Below, piece after piece: positions 11,307-24,176 of a DNA stretch of 64,000 nucleotides. Every line of letters starts with the position of its first letter. The first letter of the stretch is position 1. This DNA is from Taudactylus pleione (lineage: Eukaryota; Chordata; Amphibia; Anura; Myobatrachidae). Location: contig JAUIMM010002016.1 of assembly GCA_031769625.1 (NCBI GenBank), positions 186,001-250,000 on the forward strand, in the 5' to 3' direction. The notes under the pieces are model-generated. The model worked only from the letters and a program-made list of their open reading frames with translations, was not told the DNA's origin and searched no databases. A program made the translations under genes and the position numbers.

Positions 11307-12281
11307 CTAGTATGACTAGAAAGAGCTTGTTCTGAGCTACATTGACACCAAATTTCGGGCCATTTTGATCAGAAGGTGGTGTAGAAACAGCAGGTCAAAG
11401 AAAGTATTCCTAGGCTACTTCGGTCCACTTTAAGTCAATGGAGATTTTTATTTGCTTTAAATGCTTGCAGTTATCGATCCATGTGGTCTACAATTATATA
11501 ACTAGTATGACTGGGAAGAGCTTGTTCTGAGTTACAAACACACAAAATTTCGGGCCATTTTGATAGTAAGGTGGTGTAGAAACAGCAGGTCAAAGAAAGG
11601 GTTCCTAGGTTCCTTCGCTCCACTTTAAGTCAATGGAGATTTTAATTTGATTTAAATGCTTGCAGTTATCAATCCATGTGGTCTACAGATATAGGACTAG
11701 TATGTCTGGAAAGAACTTGTTCTGACCTACATTGACACCTAATTTCTGGCCATTTTGACAGTAAGATGGTGTAGAAACAGCAGGTCAAAGAAAGTATTCC
11801 TAGGCTACTTCGGTCCACTTTAAGTCAATGGAGATTTTTATTTGCTTTAAATGCTTGCAGTTATCCATCCATGTTGTCTACAATTATTGGATTAGTATGG
11901 CTGGAAAGAGCTTGTTCTGAGCTTCATTGACACCAAATTTCGGGCCATTTTGATCAGAAGGTGGTGTAGAAACAGCAGGTCAAAGAAAGTATTCCTAGGC
12001 TACTTCGGTCCACTTTAAGTCAATGGAGATTTTTATTTGCTTTAAATGCTTGCAGTTATCGATCCTTGTGGTCTACAATTATAAGACTAGTATGACTGGA
12101 AAGAGCTTGTTCTGAGCTACATTGACACCAAATTTCGGGCCATTTTGACAGTAAGATGGTGTAGAAACAGCAGGTCAAAGAAAGTATTCCTAGGCTACTT
12201 TGGTCCACTTTAAGTCAATGGAGATTTTGATTTGCTTTAAATGCTTGCAGTTATCGATCCATGTGGTCTACAATTATAGGA
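11307..12281 (+). repeat. Last 18-mer fragment, units 1-4 plus a hybrid unit
   Basis: Units at 11307 (actagaaag), 11502 (gatagtaagg), 11697 (aatttctgg) and 11892 (private gcttcattg) match HOR units 1-4. The fifth, at 12087, follows the ataag tail expected before unit 5 and begins like it. It then changes to gacagtaagatgg, ctactttgg, tttgattt and cgatcc, which is type G. After this unit the 18-mer markers cctatgct, gagtaaaaatc and gtcattggag no longer appear. Confidence 0.88.
12087..12281 (+). repeat. Hybrid monomer at the boundary between two HOR families
   Basis: The 5' end follows an ataag tail and reads actggaaagagc with ctacattgacacc, as HOR unit 5 does. From about 12147 it reads gacagtaagatgg with ctactttgg, tttgattt and a cgatcc...tagg tail, which is type G of the downstream families. 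Type G begins with the same 5' sequence, so the exchange point cannot be placed closer than the start of the unit to about 12147. Downstream begins F T N S D E, a different HOR vocabulary. Confidence 0.75.
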
Positions 12282-15200
12282 CTAGTATGGCTGGAAAGAG
12301 CTTGTTCTGAGCTACTTTGACACCAAATTTCGGGCCATTTTGATCAGAAGGTGGTGTAGAAACAGCAGGTCAAAGAAAGTATTCCTAGGCTACTTCGGTC
12401 CACTTTAAGTCAATGGAGATTTTTATTTGCTTTAAATGCTTGCAGTTATCGATCCATGTGGTCTACATTTATAGGACTAGTATGACTGGAAAAAGCTTGT
12501 TCTGAGTTACAATCACACAAAATTTCGGGCCATTTTGACAGTAAGGTGGTGTAGAAACAGCAGGTCTAAAAAAGGGTTCCTAGGCTCCTTCGGTCCACTT
12601 TAAGTCAATGGAGATTATTATTTGCATTAAATGCTTGCAGTTATCCATCCATGTGGTCTACAATTATTGGATTAGTATGGCTGGAAAGAGCTTGTTCTGA
12701 GCTACATTGACACCAAATTTTGGGCCATTTTGACAGAAAGGTGGTGTAGAAACAAAAGGTCAAAGAAAGTATTCCTAGGCTACTTCGGTCCACTTTAAGT
12801 CAATGGAGATTTTAATTTGCTTTAAATGCTTGCAGTTATCGATCCATGTGGTCTACAATTATAGAACTAGTATGACTGGGAAGAGCTTGTTCTGAGTTAC
12901 AATCACACAAAATTTTGGGCCATTTTGACAGTAAGGTGGTGTAGAAACAGGAGGTCAAAGAAAGGGATCCTAGGCTCCTTCGCTCCACTTTAAGTCAATG
13001 GAGATTTTAATTTGCTTTAAATGCTTGCAGTTATCGATCCATGTGGTCTACAGATATAGGACTAGTATGGCTGGAAAGAACTTGTTCTGAGCTACATTGA
13101 CACTTAATTTCAGGCCATTTTGACAGTAAGGTGGTGTAGAAACAGCTGGTCAAAGAAAGTATTCCTAGGCTACTTTGGTCCACTTTAAGTCAATGGAGAT
13201 TTTGATTTGCTTTAAATGCTTGCAGTTATCGATCCATGTGGTCTACAATTATTGGATTAGTATGGCTGGAAAGAGCTTGTTCTGAGCTACATTGACACCA
13301 AATTTCGGGCCATTTTGATCAGAAGGTGGTGTAGAAACAGCAGGTCAAAGAAAGTATTCCTAGGCTACTTCGGTCCACTTTAAGTCAATGGAGATTTTTA
13401 TTTGCTTTAAATGCTTGCAGTTATCGATCCATGTGGTCTACAATTATAGGACTAGTATGACTGGAAAAAGCTTGTTCTGAGTTACAATCACACAAAATTT
13501 CGGGCCATTTTGACAGTAAGGTGGTGTAGAAACAGCAGGTCTAAAAAAGGGTTCCTAGGCTCCTTCGGTCCACTTTAAGTCAATGGAGATAATTATTTGC
13601 ATTAAATGCTTGCAGTTATCCATCCATGTGGTCTACAATTATTGGATTAGTATGGCTGGAAAGAGCTTGTTCTGAGCTACATTGACACCAAATTTCGGGC
13701 CATTTTGATCAGAAGGTGGTGTAGAAACAGCAGGTCAAAGAAAGTATTCCTAGGCTACTTCGGTCCACTTTAAGTCAATGTAGATTTTTATTTGCTTTAA
13801 ATGCTTGCAGTTATCGATCCATGTGGTCTACAATTATAGGACTAGTATGACTGGAAAAAGCTTGTTCTGAGTTACAATCACACAAAATTTCGGGCCATTT
13901 TGACAGTAAGGTGGTGTAGAAACAGCAGGTCAAAGAAAGGGTTCCTAGGTTCCTTCACTCCACTTTAAGTCAATGGAGATTTTAATTTGCTTTAAATGCT
14001 TGCAGTTATCAATCCATGTGGTCTACAGATATAGGACTAGTATGTCTGGAAAGAACTTGTTCTGACCTACATTGACACCTAATTTCTGGCCATTTTGACA
14101 GTAAGATGGTGTAGAAACAGCAGGTCAAAGAAAGTATTCCTAGGCTACTTTGGTCCACTTTAAGTCAATGGAGATTTTGATTTGCTTTAAATGCTTGCAG
14201 TTATCGATCCATGTGGTCTACAATTATAGGACTAGTATGACTGGAAAGAGCTTGTTCTGAGTTACAATCACACAAAATTTCGGGCCATTTTGACAGTAAG
14301 GTGGTGTAGAAACAGCAGGTCAAAGAAAGTATTCCTAGGCTACTTCGGTCCACTTTAAGTCAATGGAGATTTTTATTTGCTTTAAATGCTTGCAGTTATC
14401 CATCCATGTTGTCTACAATTATTGGATTAGTATGGCTGGAAAGAGCTTGTTCTGAGCTACATTGACACCAAATTTCGGGCCATTTTGATCAGAAGGTGGT
14501 GTAGAAACAGCAGGTCAAAGAAAGTATTCCTAGGCTACTTCGGTCCACTTTAAGTCAATGGAGATTTTGATTTGCTTTAAATGCTTGCAGTTATCGATGC
14601 ATGTGGTCTACAATTATAGAACTAGTATGACTGGGAAGAGCTTGTTCTGAGTTACAATCACACAAAATTTTGGGCCATTTTGACAGTAAGTTGGTGTAGA
14701 AACAGCAGGTCAAAGAAAGGGTTCCTAGGCTCCTTCGCTCCACTTTAAGTCAATGGAGATTTTAATTTGCTTTAAATGCTTGCAGTTATCGATCCATGTG
14801 GTCTACAATTATAGGACTAGTATGACTGGAAAGAGCTTGTTCTGAGCTACATTGACACCAAATTTCGGGCCATTTTGATCAGAAGGTGGTGTAGAAACAG
14901 CAGGTTAAAGAAAGTATTCCTAGGCTACTTCGGTCCACTTTAAGTCAATGGAGATTTTAATTTGCTTTAAATGTTTGCAGTTATCGATCCATGTGGTCTA
15001 CAATTATAGGACTAGTATGACTGGAAAGAGCTTGTTCTGAGTTAAAATCACACAAAATTTCGGGCCATATTGACAGTAAGGTGGAGTAGAAACAGCAGGT
15101 CAAAGAAAGTATTCCTAGGCTACTTCGGTCCACTTTAAGTCAATGGAGATTTTTATTTGCTTTAAATGCTTGCAGTTATCCATCCATGTTGTCTACAATT

Positions 15201-17351
15201 ATTGGATTAGTATGGCTGGAAAGAACTTGTTCTGAGCTACATTGACACCAAATTTCGGGCCATTTTGATCAGAAGGTGGTGTAGAAACAGCAGGTCAAAG
15301 AAAGTATTCCTAGGCTACTTCGGTCCACTTTAAGTCAATGGAGATTTTTATTTGCTTTAAATGCTTGCAGTTATCGATCCATGTGGTCTACAATTATAGG
15401 ACTAGTATGACTGGAAAAAGCTTGTTCTGAGTTACAATCACACAAAATTTCGGGCCATTTTGACAGTAAGGTGGTGTAGAAACAGCAGGTCTAAAAAATG
15501 GTTCCTAGGCTCCTTCGGTCCACTTTAAGTCAATGGAGATTATTATTTGCATTAAATGCTTGCAGTTATCCATCCATGTGGTCTACAATTATTGGATTAG
15601 TATGGCTGGAAAGAGCTTGTTCTGAGCTACATTGACACCAAATTTTGGGCCATTTTGACAGAAAGGTGGTGTAAAAACAACAGGTCAAAGAAAGTATTCC
15701 TAGGCTACTTCGGTCCACTTTAAGTCAATGGAGATTTTTATTTGCTTTAAATGCTTGCAGTTATCGATGCATGTGGTCTACAATTATAGAACTAGTATGA
15801 CTGGGAAGAGCTTGTTCTGAGTTACAAACACACAAAATTTCGGGCCATTTTGATAGTAAGGTGGTGTAGAAACAGCAGGTCAAAGAAAGGGTTCCTAGGT
15901 TCCTTCGCTCCACTTTAAGTCAATGGAGATTTTAATTTGCTTTAAATGCTTGCAGTTATCAATCCATGTGGTCTACAGATATAGGACTAGTATGTCTGGA
16001 AAGAACTTGTTCTGACATACATTGACACCTAATTTCGGGCCATTTTGACAGTAAGATGGTGTAGAAACAGCTGGTCAAAGAAAGTATTCCTAGGCTACTT
16101 TGGTCCACTTTAAGTCAATGGAGATTTTGATTTGCTTTAAATGCTTGCAGTTATCGATCCATGTGGTCTACAATTAAAGGACTAGTATGACTGGAAAGAG
16201 CTTGTTCTGAGTTACAATCACACAAAATTTCGGGCCATTTTGACAGTAAGGTGGTGTAGAAACAGCAGGTCAAAGAAAGTATTCCTAGGCTACTTCGGTC
16301 CACTTTAAGTCAATGGAGATTTTTATTTGCTTTAAATGCTTGCAGTTATCCATCCATGTTGTCTACAATTATTGGATTAGTATGGCTGGAAAGAGCTTGT
16401 TCTGAGCTACATTGACACCAAATTTCGGGCCATTTTGATCAGAAGGTGGTGTAGAAACAGCAGGTCAAAGAAAGTATTCCTAGGCTACTTCGGTCCACTT
16501 TAAGTCAATGGAGATTTTTATTTGCTTTAAATGATTGCAGTTATCGATGCATGTGGTCTACAATTATAGAACTAGTATGACTGGGAAGAGCTTGTTCTGA
16601 GTTACAATCACACAAAATTTTGGGCCATTTTGACAGTAAGGTGGTGTAGAAACAGCAGGTCAAAGAAAGGGTTCCTAGGCTCCTTCGCTCCACTTTAAGT
16701 CAATGGAGATTTTAATTTGCTTTAAATGCTTGCAGTTATCGATCCATGTGGTCTACAATTATTGGATTAGTATGACTGGAAAGAGCTTGTTCTGAGCTAC
16801 ATTGACACCAAATTTCGGGCCATTTTGATCAGAAGGTGGTGTAGAAACAGCAGGTTAAAGAAAGTATTCCTAGGCTACTTCGGTCCACTTTAAGTAAATG
16901 GAGATTTTAATTTGCTTTAAATGCTTGCAGTTATCGATCCATGTGGTCTACAATTATAGGACTAGTATGACTGGAAAGAGCTTGTTCTGAGCTACATTGA
17001 CACCAAATTTCGGGCCATTTTGACAGTAAGATGGTGTAGAAACAGCAGGTCAAAGAAAGTATTCCTAGGCTACTTTGGTCCACTTTAAGTCAATGGAGAT
17101 TTTGATTTGCTTTAAATGCTTGCAGTTATCGATCCATGTGGTCTACAATTATAGGACTAGTATGGCTGGAAAGAGCTTGTTCTGAGCTACTTTGACACCA
17201 AATTTTGGGCCATTTTGATCAGAAGGTGGTGTAGAAACAGCAGGTCAAAGAAAGTATTCCTAGGCTACTTCGGTCCACTTTAAGTCAATGGAGATTTTTA
17301 TTTGCTTTAAATGCTTGCAGTTATCGATCCATGTGGTCTACAATTATAGGA
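12282..17351 (+). repeat. Mosaic segment of 26 monomers without a clean HOR period
   Basis: From 12282 the types run F T N S D E T E P Q K E' S' R K' E T N P2 Q2 K E' S' R G F. Most later types appear here in short runs also found downstream, but no run repeats in tandem. The R units at 14817 and 16767 lack the 1-bp insertion found in most later R units. Private variants are numerous: caaaaggtc near 12756, caggaggtc near 12950, acttaattt near 13102, aaaaaatgg near 15493 and atgattgc near 16531. The P2 Q2 K E' S' run at 15792-16766 reappears at 49144-50118. Confidence 0.85.
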
Positions 17352-19301
17352 CTAGTATGACTGGAAAAAGCTTGTTCTGAGTTACAATCACACAAAATTT
17401 CGGGCCATTTTGACAGTAAGGTGGTGTAGAAACAGCAGGTCTAAAAAAGGGTTCCTAGGCTCCTTCGGTCCACTTTAAGTCAATGGAGATTATTATTTGC
17501 ATTAAATGCTTGCAGTTATCCATCCATGTGGTCTACAATTATTGGATTAGTATGGCTGGAAAGAGCTTGTTCTGAGCTACATTGACACCAAATTTTGGGC
17601 CATTTTGACAGAAAGGTGGTGTAGAAACAACAGGTCAAAGAAAGTATTCCTAGGCTACTTTGGTCCACTTTAAGTCAATGGAGATTTTGATTTGCTTTAA
17701 ATGCTTGCAGTTATCGATCCATGTGGTCTACAATTATTGGATTAGTATGGCTGGAAAGAGCTTGTTCTGAGCTACATTGACACCAAATTTCGGGCCATTT
17801 TGATCAGAAGGTGGTGTAGAAACAGCAGGTCAAAGAAAGTATTCCTAGGCTACTTCGGTCCACTTTAAGTCAATGGAGATTTTTATTTGCTTTAAATGCT
17901 TGCAGTTATCGATCCATGTGGTCTACAATTATAGGACTAGTATGACTGGAAAAAGCTTGTTCTGAGTTACAAACACACAAAATTTCAGGCCATTTTGACA
18001 GTAAGGTGGTGTAGAAACAGCAGGTCAAAGAAAGGGTTCCTAGGTTCCTTCGCTCCACTTTAAGTCAATGGAGATTTTAATTTGCTTTAAATGCTTGCAG
18101 TTATCAATCCATGTGGTCTACAGATATAGGACTAGTATGTCTGGAAAGAACTTGTTCTGACCTACATTGACACCTAATTTCTGGCCATTTTGACAGTAAG
18201 ATGGTGTAGAAACAGCAGGTCAAAGAAAGTATTCCTAGGCTACTTTGGTCCACTTTAAGTCAATGGAGATTTTGATTTGCTTTAAATGCTTGCAGTTATC
18301 GATCCATGTGGTCTACAATTATAGGACTAGTATGACTGGAAAGAGCTTGTTCTGAGTTACAATCACACCAAATTTCGGGCCATTTTGACAGTAAGGTGGT
18401 GTAGAAACAGCAGGTCAAAGAAAGTATTCCTAGGCTACTTTGGTCCACTTTAAGTCAATGGAGATTTTGATTTGCTTTAAATGCTTGCAGTTATCGATCC
18501 ATGTGGTCTACAATTATAGGACTAGTATGGCTGGAAAGAGCTTGTTCTGAGCTACTTTGACACCAAATTTCGGGCCATTTTGATCAGAAGGTGGTGTAGA
18601 AACAGCAGGTCAAAGAAAGTATTCCTAGGCTACTTCGGTCCACTTTAAGTCAATGGAGATTTTTGTTTGCTTTAAATGCTTGCAGTTATCGATCCATGTG
18701 GTCTACAATTATAGGACTAGTATGACTGGAAAAAGCTTGTTCTGAGTTACAATCACACAAAATTTCGGGCCATTTTGACAGTAAGGTGGTGTAGAAACAG
18801 CAGGTCTAAAAAAGGGTTCCTAGGCTCCTTCGGTCCACTTTAAGTCAATGGAGATTATTATTTGCATTAAATGCTTGCAGTTATCCATCCATGTGGTCTA
18901 CAATTATTGGATTAGTATGGCTGGAAAGAGCTTGTTCTGAGCTACATTGACACCAAATTTTGGGCCATTTTGACAGAAAGGTGGTGTAGAAACAACAGGT
19001 CAAAGAAAGTATTCCTAGGCTACTTCGGTCCACTTTAAGTCAATGGAGATTTTGATTTGCTTTAAATGCTTGCAGTTATCGATCCATGTGGTCTACAATT
19101 ATTGGATTAGTATGGCTGGAAAGAGCTTGTTCTGAGCTACATTGACACCAAATTTCGGGCCATTTTGATCAGAAGGTGGTGTAGAAACAGCAGGTCAAAG
19201 AAAGTATTCCTAGGCTACTTCGGTCCACTTTAAGTCAATGGAGATTTTTATTTGCTTTAAATGCTTGCAGTTATCGATCCATGTGGTCTACAATTATAGG
19301 A

Positions 19302-20276
19302 CTAGTATGACTGGAAAAAGCTTGTTCTGAGTTACAATCACACAAAATTTCGGGCCATTTTGACAGTAAGGTGGTGTAGAAACAGCAGGTCAAAGAAAGG
19401 GTTCCTAGGTTCCTTCGCTCCACTTTAAGTCAATGGAGATTTTAATTTGCTTTAAATGCTTGCAGTTATCAATCCATGTGGTCTACAGATATAGGACTAG
19501 TATGTCTGGAAAGAACTTGTTCTGACCTACATTGACACCTAATTTCTGGCCATTTTGACAGTAAGATGGTGTAGAAACAGCAGGTCAAAGAAAGTATTCC
19601 TAGGCTACTTTGGTCCACTTTAAGTCAATGGAGATTTTGATTTGCTTTAAATGCTTGCAGTTATCGATCCATGTGGTCTACAATTATAGGACTAGTATGG
19701 CTGGAAAGAGCTTGTTCTGAGCTACTTTGACACCAAATTTCGGGCCATTTTGATCAGAAGGTGGTGTAGAAACAGCAGGTCAAAGAAAGTATTCCTAGGC
19801 TACTTCGGTCCACTTTAAGTCAATGGAGATTTTTATTTGCTTTAAATGCTTGCAGTTATCGATCCATGTGGTCTACAATTATTGGATTAGTATGACTGGA
19901 AAGAGCTTGTTCTGAGCTACATTGACACCAAATTTCGGGCCATTTTGATCAGAAGGTGGTGTAGAAACAGCAGGTTAAAGAAAGTATTCCTAGGCTACTT
20001 CGGTCCACTTTAAGTAAATGGAGATTTTAATTTGCTTTAAATGCTTGCAGTTATCGATCCATGTGGTCTACAATTATAGGACTAGTATGACTGGAAAGAG
20101 CTTGTTCTGAGCTACATTGACACCAAATTTCGGGCCATTTTGACAGTAAGATGGTGTAGAAACAGCAGGTCAAAGAAAGTATTCCTAGGCTACTTTGGTC
20201 CACTTTAAGTCAATGGAGATTTTGATTTGCTTTAAATGCTTGCAGTTATCGATCCATGTGGTCTACAATTATAGGA
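19302..20276 (+). repeat. Five-monomer duplication P Q F R G, copy 1 (975 bp)
   Basis: Units at 19302, 19497, 19692, 19887 and 20082 are P, Q, F (ttgg tail), R (ttagtatgac, ggttaaag, agtaaatgg) and G. The same five follow directly at 20277-21251. Confidence 0.9.
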
Positions 20277-21251
20277 CTAGTATGACTGGAAAAAGCTTGT
20301 TCTGAGTTACAATCACACAAAATTTCGGGCCATTTTGACAGTAAGGTGGTGTAGAAACAGCAGGTCAAAGAAAGGGTTCCTAGGTTCCTTCGCTCCACTT
20401 TAAGTCAATGGAGATTTTAATTTGCTTTAAATGCTTGCAGTTATCAATCCATGTGGTCTACAGATATAGGACTAGTATGTCTGGAAAGAACTTGTTCTGA
20501 CCTACATTGACACCTAATTTCTGGCCATTTTGACAGTAAGATGGTGTAGAAACAGCAGGTCAAAGAAAGTATTCCTAGGCTACTTTGGTCCACTTTAAGT
20601 CAATGGAGATTTTGATTTGCTTTAAATGCTTGCAGTTATCGATCCATGTGGTCTACAATTATAGGACTAGTATGGCTGGAAAGAGCATGTTCTGAGCTAC
20701 TTTGACACCAAATTTCGGGCCATTTTGATCAGAAGGTGGTGTAGAAACAGCAGGTCAAAGAAAGTATTCCTAGGCTACTTCGGTCCACTTTAAGTCAATG
20801 GAGATTTTTATTTGCTTTAAATGCTTGCAGTTATCGATCCATGTGGTCTACAATTATTGGATTAGTATGACTGGAAAGAGCTTGTTCTGAGCTACATTGA
20901 CACCAAATTTCGGGCCATTTTGATCAGAAGGTGGTGTAGAAACAGCAGGTTAAAGAAAGTATTCCTAGGCTACTTCGGTCCACTTTAAGTAAATGGAGAT
21001 TTTAATTTGCTTTAAATGCTTGCAGTTATCGATCCATGTGGTCTACAATTATAGGACTAGTATGACTGGAAAGAGCTTGTTCTGAGCTACATTGACACCA
21101 AATTTCGGGCCATTTTGACAGTAAGATGGTGTAGAAACAGCAGGTCAAAGAAAGTATTCCTAGGCTACTTTGGTCCACTTTAAGTCAATGGAGATTTTGA
21201 TTTGCTTTAAATGCTTGCAGTTATCGATCCATGTGGTCTACAATTATAGGA
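20277..21251 (+). repeat. Five-monomer duplication P Q F R G, copy 2 (975 bp)
   Basis: Units at 20277, 20472, 20667, 20862 and 21057 repeat P Q F R G, with agtaaatgg and the ttagtatgac start of the R unit shared with copy 1. The only private change noticed is gagcatgtt in the F unit near 20685. A single slip of five monomers explains the pair. Confidence 0.9.
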
Positions 21252-21446
21252 CTAGTATGGCTGGAAAGAGCTTGTTCTGAGCTACTTTGACACCAAATTT
21301 CGGGCCATTTTGATCAGAAGGTGGTGTAGAAACAGCAGGTCAAAGAAAGTATTCCTAGGCTACTTCGGTCCACTTTAAGTCAATGGAGATTTTGATTTGC
21401 TTTAAATGCTTGCAGTTATCGATCCATGTGGTCTACAATTATAGGA

Positions 21447-24176
21447 CTAGTATGACTGGAAAAAGCTTGTTCTGAGTTACAATCACACAAAATTTCGGGC
21501 CATTTTGACAGTAAGGTGGTGTAGAAACAGCAGGTCTAAAAAAGGGTTCCTAGGCTCCTTCGGTCCACTTTAAGTCAATGGAGATTATTATTTGCATTAA
21601 ATGCTTGCAGTTATCCATCCATGTGGTCTACAATTATTGGATTAGTATGGCTGGAAAGAGCTTGTTCTGAGCTACATTGACACCAAATTTTGGGCCATTT
21701 TGACAGAAAGGTGGTGTAGAAACAACAGGTCAAAGAAAGTATTCCTAGGCTACTTTGGTCCACTTTAAGTCAATGGAGATTTTGATTTGCTTTAAATGCT
21801 TGCAGTTATCGATCCATGTGGTCTACAATTATTGGATTAGTATGGCTGGAAAGAGCTTGTTCTGAGCTACATTGACACCAAATTTCGGGCCATTTTGATC
21901 AGAAGGTGGTGTAGAAACAGCAGGTCAAAGAAAGTATTCCTAGGCTACTTCGGTCCACTTTAAGTCAATGGAGATTTTTATTTGCTTTAAATGCTTGCAG
22001 TTATCGATCCATGTGGTCTACAATTATAGGACTAGTATGACTGGAAAAAGCTTGTTCTGAGTTACAAACACACAAAATTTCAGGCCATTTTGACAGTAAG
22101 GTGGTGTAGAAACAGCAGGTCAAAGAAAGGGTTCCTAGGTTCCTTCGCTCCACTTTAAGTCAATGGAGATTTTAATTTGCTTTAAATGCTTGCAGTTATC
22201 AATCCATGTGGTCTACAGATATAGGACTAGTATGTCTGGAAAGAACTTGTTCTGACCTACATTGACACCTAATTTCTGGCCATTTTGACAGTAAGATGGT
22301 GTAGAAACAGCAGGTCAAAGAAAGTATTCCTAGGCTACTTTGGTCCACTTTAAGTCAATGGAGATTTTGATTTGCTTTAAATGCTTGCAGTTATCGATCC
22401 ATGTGGTCTACAATTATAGGACTAGTATGACTGGAAAGAGCTTGTTCTGAGTTACAATCACACCAAATTTCGGGCCATTTTGACAGTAAGGTGGTGTAGA
22501 AACAGCAGGTCAAAGAAAGTATTCCTAGGCTACTTTGGTCCACTTTAAGTCAATGGAGATTTTGATTTGCTTTAAATGCTTGCAGTTATCGATCCATGTG
22601 GTCTACAATTATAGGACTAGTATGGCTGGAAAGAGCTTGTTCTGAGCTACTTTGACACCAAATTTCGGGCCATTTTGATCAGAAGTTGGTGTAGAAACAG
22701 CAGGTCAAAGAAAGTATTCCTAGGCTACTTCGGTCCACTTTAAGTCAATGGAGATTTTTGTTTGCTTTAAATGCTTGCAGTTATCGATCCATGTGGTCTA
22801 CAATTATAGGACTAGTATGACTGGAAAAAGCTTGTTCTGAGTTACAATCACACAAAATTTCGGGCCATTTTGACAGTAAGGTGGTGTAGAAACAGCAGGT
22901 CTAAAAAAGGGTTCCTAGGCTCCTTCGGTCCACTTTAAGTCAATGGAGATTATTATTTGCATTAAATGCTTGCAGTTATCCATCCATGTGGTCTACAATT
23001 ATTGGATTAGTATGGCTGGAAAGAGCTTGTTCTGAGCTACATTGACACCAAATTTTGGGCCATTTTGACAGAAAGGTGGTGTAGAAACAACAGGTCAAAG
23101 AAAGTATTCCTAGGCTACTTCGGTCCACTTTAAGTCAATGGAGATTTTGATTTGCTTTAAATGCTTGCAGTTATCGATCCATGTGGTCTACAATTATTGG
23201 ATTAGTATGGCTGGAAAGAGCTTGTTCTGAGCTACATTGACACCAAATTTCGGGCCATTTTGATCAGAAGGTGGTGTAGAAACAGCAGGTCAAAGAAAGT
23301 ATTCCTAGGCTACTTCGGTCCACTTTAAGTCAATGGAGATTTTTATTTGCTTTAAATGCTTGCAGTTATCGATCCATGTGGTCTACAATTATAGGACTAG
23401 TATGACTGGAAAAAGCTTGTTCTGAGTTACAATCACACAAAATTTCGGGCCATTTTGACAGTAAGGTGGTGTAGAAACAGCAGGTCAAAGAAAGGGTTCC
23501 TAGGTTCCTTCGCTCCACTTTAAGTCAATGGAGATTTTAATTTGCTTTAAATGCTTGCAGTTATCAATCCATGTGGTCTACAGATATAGGACTAGTATGT
23601 CTGGAAAGAACTTGTTCTGACCTACATTGACACCTAATTTCTGGCCATTTTGACAGTAAGATGGTGTAGAAACAGCAGGTCAAAGAAAGTATTCCTAGGC
23701 TACTTTGGTCCACTTTAAGTCAATGGAGATTTTGATTTGCTTTAAATGCTTGCAGTTATCGATCCATGTGGTCTACAATTATAGGACTAGTATGGCTGGA
23801 AAGAGCTTGTTCTGAGCTACTTTGACACCAAATTTCGGGCCATTTTGATCAGAAGGTGGTGTAGAAACAGCAGGTCAAAGAAAGTATTCCTAGGCTACTT
23901 CGGTCCACTTTAAGTCAATGGAGATTTTTATTTGCTTTAAATGCTTGCAGTTATCGATCCATGTGGTCTACAATTATAGGACTAGTATGACTGGAAAAAG
24001 CTTGTTCTGAGTTACAATCACACAAAATTTCGGGCCATTTTGACAGTAAGGTGGTGTAGAAACAGCAGGTCAAAGAAAGTATTCCTAGGCTACTTTGGTC
24101 CACTTTAAGTCAATGGAGATTTTGATTTGCTTTAAATGCTTGCAGTTATCGATCCATGTGGTCTACAATTATTGGA
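21447..24176 (+). repeat. 21-mer HOR, copy 2 (partial, 14 monomers)
   Basis: Types are T N E P Q H F T N E P Q F and then a hybrid unit at 23982. The first 13 units follow copy 1 (17352-19886) with the same variants. Private changes include agaagttgg near 22685. The F unit at 23787 ends cgatcc...tagg where copy 1 ends ttgg, so the copies part there. The five-monomer duplication is absent from this copy. Confidence 0.88.
23982..24176 (+). repeat. Hybrid monomer, P-type 5' part and D/G/H-type 3' part
   Basis: The 5' part reads ggaaaaagc, ttacaatcac and gacagtaagg, as in P and T. From about 24078 it reads gtattcctaggctactttgg, tttgattt and cgatcc with a ttgg tail, as in D-class units. It closes the second 21-mer copy and precedes an E' unit with the rare tttgtattt variant. 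Confidence 0.8.

Larger units (their letters stand above)
17352..21446 (+). repeat. 21-mer HOR (4095 bp), copy 1
   Basis: Types from 17352 are T N E P Q H F T N E P Q F R G P Q F R G F. The first half matches the sequence starting 4095 bp later at 21447. Shared markers are the N unit with ctactttgg (17547 and 21642), the P unit with acaaacac and tttcaggcc (17937 and 22032), the H unit with cacaccaaa (18327 and 22422) and the F unit with tttttgttt (18522 and 22617). The second half contains a local tandem duplication of P Q F R G. R units here have agtaaatgg and no 1-bp insertion. Confidence 0.9.
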
